From assembly GCA_023053685.1 (NCBI GenBank), contig JALIGW010000001.1, positions 229,657,434-229,721,433 of the forward strand: DNA of 64,000 nt. The letters run 5' to 3'. The notes below the pieces were generated by a model. The model was not told the DNA's origin. It saw only the letters and a list, made by a program, of their open reading frames with translations, and did no database searches. This document shows, piece by piece, positions 1 to 64,000 of this stretch. Position numbers and translations under genes: made by a program. Each line of letters begins with the position of its first letter. Position 1 is the stretch's first letter. This stretch comes from Diadophis punctatus similis (lineage: Eukaryota; Chordata; Lepidosauria; Squamata; Dipsadidae).

Positions 1-1034
1 TTTCAGTCCATTCCCATACAGCATCAGTGTCTTGGGAACTAAGCTGACCCACAAAAAGTGTTAAAACAAAATAAGGAAAATTAAAACCCTTTGAAACGCA
101 GGAGAATTCAACCAATGAAAATTGTCAACTGACTATAGACAAAAAAAATACAAGACAGCCATCAGTGGTCTTATATTAACAACATTTAAAAACTTGGAAA
201 CTTTCACAAAAGATACCGATAGACTATTATTTCATCTGTTCTGGGTTTGGAGTTGGTTATCCATCCATCCATCCATCCAACCATCCATCCATATCCACCA
301 TGATATTTCTGGGCAAATTATTCAAAGCATAAAAAAGGAACAAAATAGTAATCAAAGAAAGTAATGGCATGAGAAAGGGAAGGAAAGGGAAGGAAAGGCA
401 TACATGTATCTAGTTTATAGCAATGCATGTTGGCTATACCACTCAATAATTAAATTCTTGCAAACCAGCCTTGTTTCCATCACACTCATAAAACATTAAA
501 TTAGTTATATTTTGCTATATACAACTCTGCCCTTTTTCTACTTTAAATACAAATTTCTCAATTCTCTGTCTTTTTACTATTTTGCCATCCTTTTGTTTTG
601 TGGTTTGATCCTCATTCATTTTCTCCATATGCTCAAACCACCTTAATGGATTTCTTTCCTATTGGCCACTTACTTTGTATTCAACCTACAGTCATTTGCT
701 ATCCTTTCATTCTTGATCCTGTCTCTTCTTGTTTTACCAGGCATGCTTAAGTCTCATTTCCACTTCATTCAATTTACTTTTATATCTTTTCTTATTCACC
801 TAACAGACTTTCCTATAACTAAGCTCTTATACATAGCTCTTATATATAGCCCATTTTGCTCCTGTCATTCTTCACAGCAGAACACATATTACCCACAACT
901 TTTCTGCTAGAATTTGCATGTTTTATTTTGCTACTTTCCCCATCTTTAGAAAAAAGCTTGCTGTGATATACAAATTTATCACCTTGCCTCTGGTTTTCTT
1001 TTTGCCATTTGTGTATAACTAACAATTGCTTCCT
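1..1034. other. intron sequence, no exon recognised
   Basis: AT-rich intron upstream of the first exon. A short CCAT repeat lies at 259-292. I searched it for the missing C8-1 part and found none. ORFs of 60-80 codons here have no domain resemblance. Confidence 0.6.
259..292. repeat. (CCAT)n microsatellite
   Basis: Short run of ccat units with one interruption (aacc). Confidence 0.8.
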
Positions 1035-1480
1035 CTATTTCTTTTTTATTTTTATTAGTTTATAATATAAAATACAAAAAATACAAAAGAAAATAGGGAG
1101 AAGGAAAGGAAAAAATGGAGGGCAAAGGGGAAAAAAAGAAACAAAGGGAATTGTCTTCCAACTCCTTTTGGTGCAGTAGAATAAGATCAATCCTCTACTT
1201 TTTAACTTTACATAGTAATATAAATTAGCCATTCCAATAACAATAAACCTATCTAATTGGTCAAACCCAAAATCAAAGTTTCATTTTTTTTCACCTCAAG
1301 CACAAAGTCCAGAAGTGGTTTCCAAGTAGAAACAAAAGTAATTGGTTTTTTTTAAATCAAAGCAGTCAATTTAGCCATCTCTGCTAACTCCATCAATTTT
1401 TGCAACCATTCATCCATTGTGGGAATCAAAGTGTCCTTCCATTTTTGTGCATAAAGTAATCAGTTGCTACCTCTATTTCT
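1035..1480 (-). mobile_element. L1 LINE 3' fragment
   Basis: On the minus strand it resembles the block at 4470-5480, including the shared stretch caagcacaaagt(t)cagaagtgg and the purine-rich tail. It is read as the 3' end of a squamate-type L1. Confidence 0.55.
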
Positions 1481-1554
1481 GTAGGAAAAACAATTACCTT
1501 GATCATTCATATCTTCATTTTCAAATCCATTCTCCTCACTGCAGCCCAAGATTC

Positions 1555-1740
1555 ACTGCAAATCATTTGGATTCACAGTCAACATGGTATAACATGGGCG
1601 TGCATAAGCGCACCAGCGTGCCTACCGTCCCTGTCCTAATGTTCCCTCTTATCAGTACCCATCTTATGTATATAAACAATGTTATATCTATGTATATTAC
1701 CAATATGTACTTGACAAAATAAATAAATAAATAAAAATTA
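1555..1740 (+). mobile_element. LINE 3' end, CR1/L2-like family
   Basis: Shares the block around gtgcctaccgtccctgtcct in opposite orientation with 49150-49200 and 56130-56200, and ends in an A-rich AAAT tail. Only the 3' end is present. Confidence 0.6.
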
Positions 1741-1882
1741 AAATTAAAAATCAGCACACAATGGTTTAAAAGAACATAATTCCCCATAATGCAATTCTGT
1801 TGTGTGTTTTTCCTCATAGGTAAATGGACTTCTGTCCATCAAATACAAAGTATGTTTCTTAATCATTACCTTATTCTTTTAG

Positions 1883-62576
<60,694 letters not shown>

Positions 62577-62679
62577 AAGAAGGAAAGCTTTGGATTGAAA
62601 TAAGATAACTGTTGATACACAGTGAAGAAATGTACTGTGACTACTATCATAATCTACCACTTTGCCTTACTTTCTACAG

Positions 62680-62777
62680 CAGGGATGTCTAACCTTGGAA
62701 ACTTTAAGACTTGTGGACTTTTACCTCACAGAATTTTGCTGAGAGTCTTAAAAGTTGCCAAAGTTTGGACACTCCAG
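62680..62777. mobile_element. hAT-like MITE in the 3' UTR, family E
   Basis: Left arm gtctaaccttggaaacttta and right arm taaaagttgccaaagtttgg are inverted. Flanking 8-mers ttctacag (62672-62679) and ttatacag (62778-62785) differ at one base. Confidence 0.8.
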
Positions 62778-62848
62778 TTATACAGCCTTCTCAGTCTGTC
62801 CCCCCACCCTCTTTGACTGTCCTTTACTGTGCTCACTTATTTATTTGC

Positions 62849-62854
62849 ATTAAA
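62849..62854 (+). promoter_or_regulatory. candidate proximal polyadenylation signal ATTAAA
   Basis: ATTAAA hexamer about 270 bases after the stop codon, followed by an A-rich run. Less convincing than the second hexamer because the downstream GT-rich element is weaker. Confidence 0.35.
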
Positions 62855-62925
62855 AAGAAAAAGAAATATAAAATGGAGGATGGGTTGTATGACTTGGACT
62901 TCTTCAGCTTCTTTTGCTTTGGTTA

Positions 62926-62931
62926 ATTAAA
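62926..62931 (+). promoter_or_regulatory. candidate distal polyadenylation signal ATTAAA
   Basis: ATTAAA about 350 bases after the stop codon, with a possible cleavage site some 20 bases on and T/GT-rich sequence after it. Confidence 0.5.
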
Positions 62932-63174
62932 GGCATATTTCAAAAGCAAGGTCTCCATTTCTGGTTTTGTCGACATGTTTTTGAGTTTCTTAAATCTTGT
63001 GCTTCTACTCTTATAAAATGTATGCTTCAGAGGAAATGCTGCTGATCTATGAGGGAAATGCTAGTAACTTGCTGAGTTTCCAGAGTTTTGCTGGATTTTT
63101 CCATGGTCTTATCAAAGTCCACTGAACTATAAACACTTTCATACACATGGCAGATAATATTATCCAATACTATT

Positions 63175-63211
63175 GGCAATCAGATGGACTTTTTGAGTCC
63201 ATCTGATTGCC
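63175..63211. repeat. perfect 16-bp hairpin, 5-nt loop
   Basis: ggcaatcagatggact and its exact reverse complement flank ttttg, about 600 bases after the stop codon. Confidence 0.85.
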
Positions 63212-63311
63212 TGTCTTCCAAATATGTGGTACAGTACAATCTCAGATGATATGCAGAAGACTCATATTTCCTTCCAAACTAGCTTCTTTTTGATTCCTAT
63301 ATACATCTGTT

Positions 63312-63603
63312 CAGAAGTGGGCTGCACATACTTTAACAACCGGTTTGCCGAAAATGTGAGCGCATGCGCAGGACCTAAAATAAGGCTTTTCTGATGTGGG
63401 AGGCTTCATGCACACTGCTAGGTCAGCCACGGTTAGTCGAACAGGCGAGGTGCGCAAATCAGCTGGGCTGTGGGGCAGGGTGAGTGAGCCAGAAAGTGAG
63501 ATATCTAGGACCGGATAGCGTTGAGGCGGGTGGGCGGGGCCAACCGGTGCTCGGAACTACCAGTTCGGGTGAACCGGTCCGAATCGGCAGCAGCCCACCA
63601 CTG
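63312..63603. mobile_element. non-autonomous hAT element, family B
   Basis: TIRs cagaagtgggctgcac and gcagcagcccaccactg. Perfect 8-bp duplication catctgtt (63304-63311 and 63604-63611). Confidence 0.92.
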
Positions 63604-63611
63604 CATCTGTT

Positions 63612-64000
63612 GAGAATTGTGTCGACTGTGCTGCCAAAAGCAAAGAGCAATGCTGAAAAGTCAGTTGAAAAAGTTGAAGAGAGGATGGAGAAAGTGCAAA
63701 TACCTTCAAGTCCATTTGTTCTAATACCATGCAAACTTTTATCATTGATTTATGTACAATTTGATTTTCAAATTGGAATTATAGTTTCAGATTTTTCTAA
63801 GTTCTGCATGCTATAATTTTTACCACTACAGGGAAATCTATGATAGCACAGATTAAAAAATTTGTCCCATTTTTAAAAGTACGTACATGATATTGTGTCT
63901 TCTCCGTCATGTACTTTTCCCATGTATGTCATAGATGTCAATAGAATTATATTTTCAGCACTGCAGGCTATAAGCCAGTTTGACCGTATTATCAATTTTC
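63612..64000. other. downstream flank, nothing recognised
   Basis: Intergenic sequence after the gene. No exon of a following mucin gene is visible before the window ends. Confidence 0.5.

Larger units (their letters stand above)
62577..62955 (+). other. predicted 3' UTR
   Basis: Follows the stop codon. It contains a hAT-like MITE (62680-62777) and two ATTAAA polyadenylation hexamers. A T/GT-rich stretch (ggttttgtcgacatgttttt, about 62965-62985) downstream fits a cleavage site near 62945-62955. The exact end is inferred. Confidence 0.55.

Noticed and set aside
1..1882. Possible missing D1 exon (C8-1) in the first 1.9 kb
   Set aside because: No frame shows a C8 cysteine pattern; only LINE fragments and a microsatellite were found, so the exon must lie upstream.
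62577..64000. Start of a neighbouring mucin gene
   Set aside because: No signal peptide or VWD1 exon is visible in this flank.

Overview
The window is vertebrate nuclear DNA, most likely from a squamate reptile and probably a snake. It holds the 3' two-thirds of one large gene on the + strand, in 42 exons separated by repeat-rich introns. Lineage clues are a Sauria-type SINE, many copies of a tRNA-derived SINE of the kind common in snakes, squamate-type L1 ORF2 tails, CR1 3' ends with ATTCT tails, and long GATA/GACA and ATCT microsatellites. Low overall GC and AT-rich introns fit the same picture.

The gene is a secreted gel-forming mucin, best matched to MUC2. All 42 exons (1883-62576) were placed by reading GT/GC..AG boundaries, checking codon phase across every junction, and comparing with remembered mucin domain order. 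The joined frame stays open for about 2,797 residues plus a stop. Residue numbers in the entries count from the first complete codon in the window (1885). Domain order is: TIL1 (signal peptide, VWD1 and C8-1 lie upstream of the window), VWD2-C8-TIL2, D' TIL, VWD3-C8-TIL3, a short Thr-rich linker with two microexons (27 and 21 bp), one CysD domain, a PTS mucin domain of about 890 residues in the same 3-kb exon, a Cys-rich module, VWD4 with a GDPH motif, C8-TIL4, von Willebrand C-type modules, and a C-terminal cystine knot followed by an unusual charged tail. In this family the N-terminal D assemblies and the CysD drive packing and disulfide multimerisation, the PTS carries O-glycans, and the cystine knot dimerises the chain.

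The introns are crowded with transposon remnants. About 19 short non-autonomous hAT-like elements belong to at least five terminal-repeat families; ten have perfect 8-bp target duplications and five have duplications with one mismatch. There are also TA-flanked MITEs, L1, CR1/L2-like and other LINE fragments, a probable Penelope-like fragment, an LTR-like block and several SINEs. One hAT-like element lies in the predicted 3'UTR. No second protein-coding gene, functional tRNA, rRNA or CRISPR array is supported. I saw nothing that amounts to an undescribed system. The most interesting features are the higher-order repeat of the PTS domain, its reduced CysD/linker architecture, the microexons, and the palindromic hAT-like elements.
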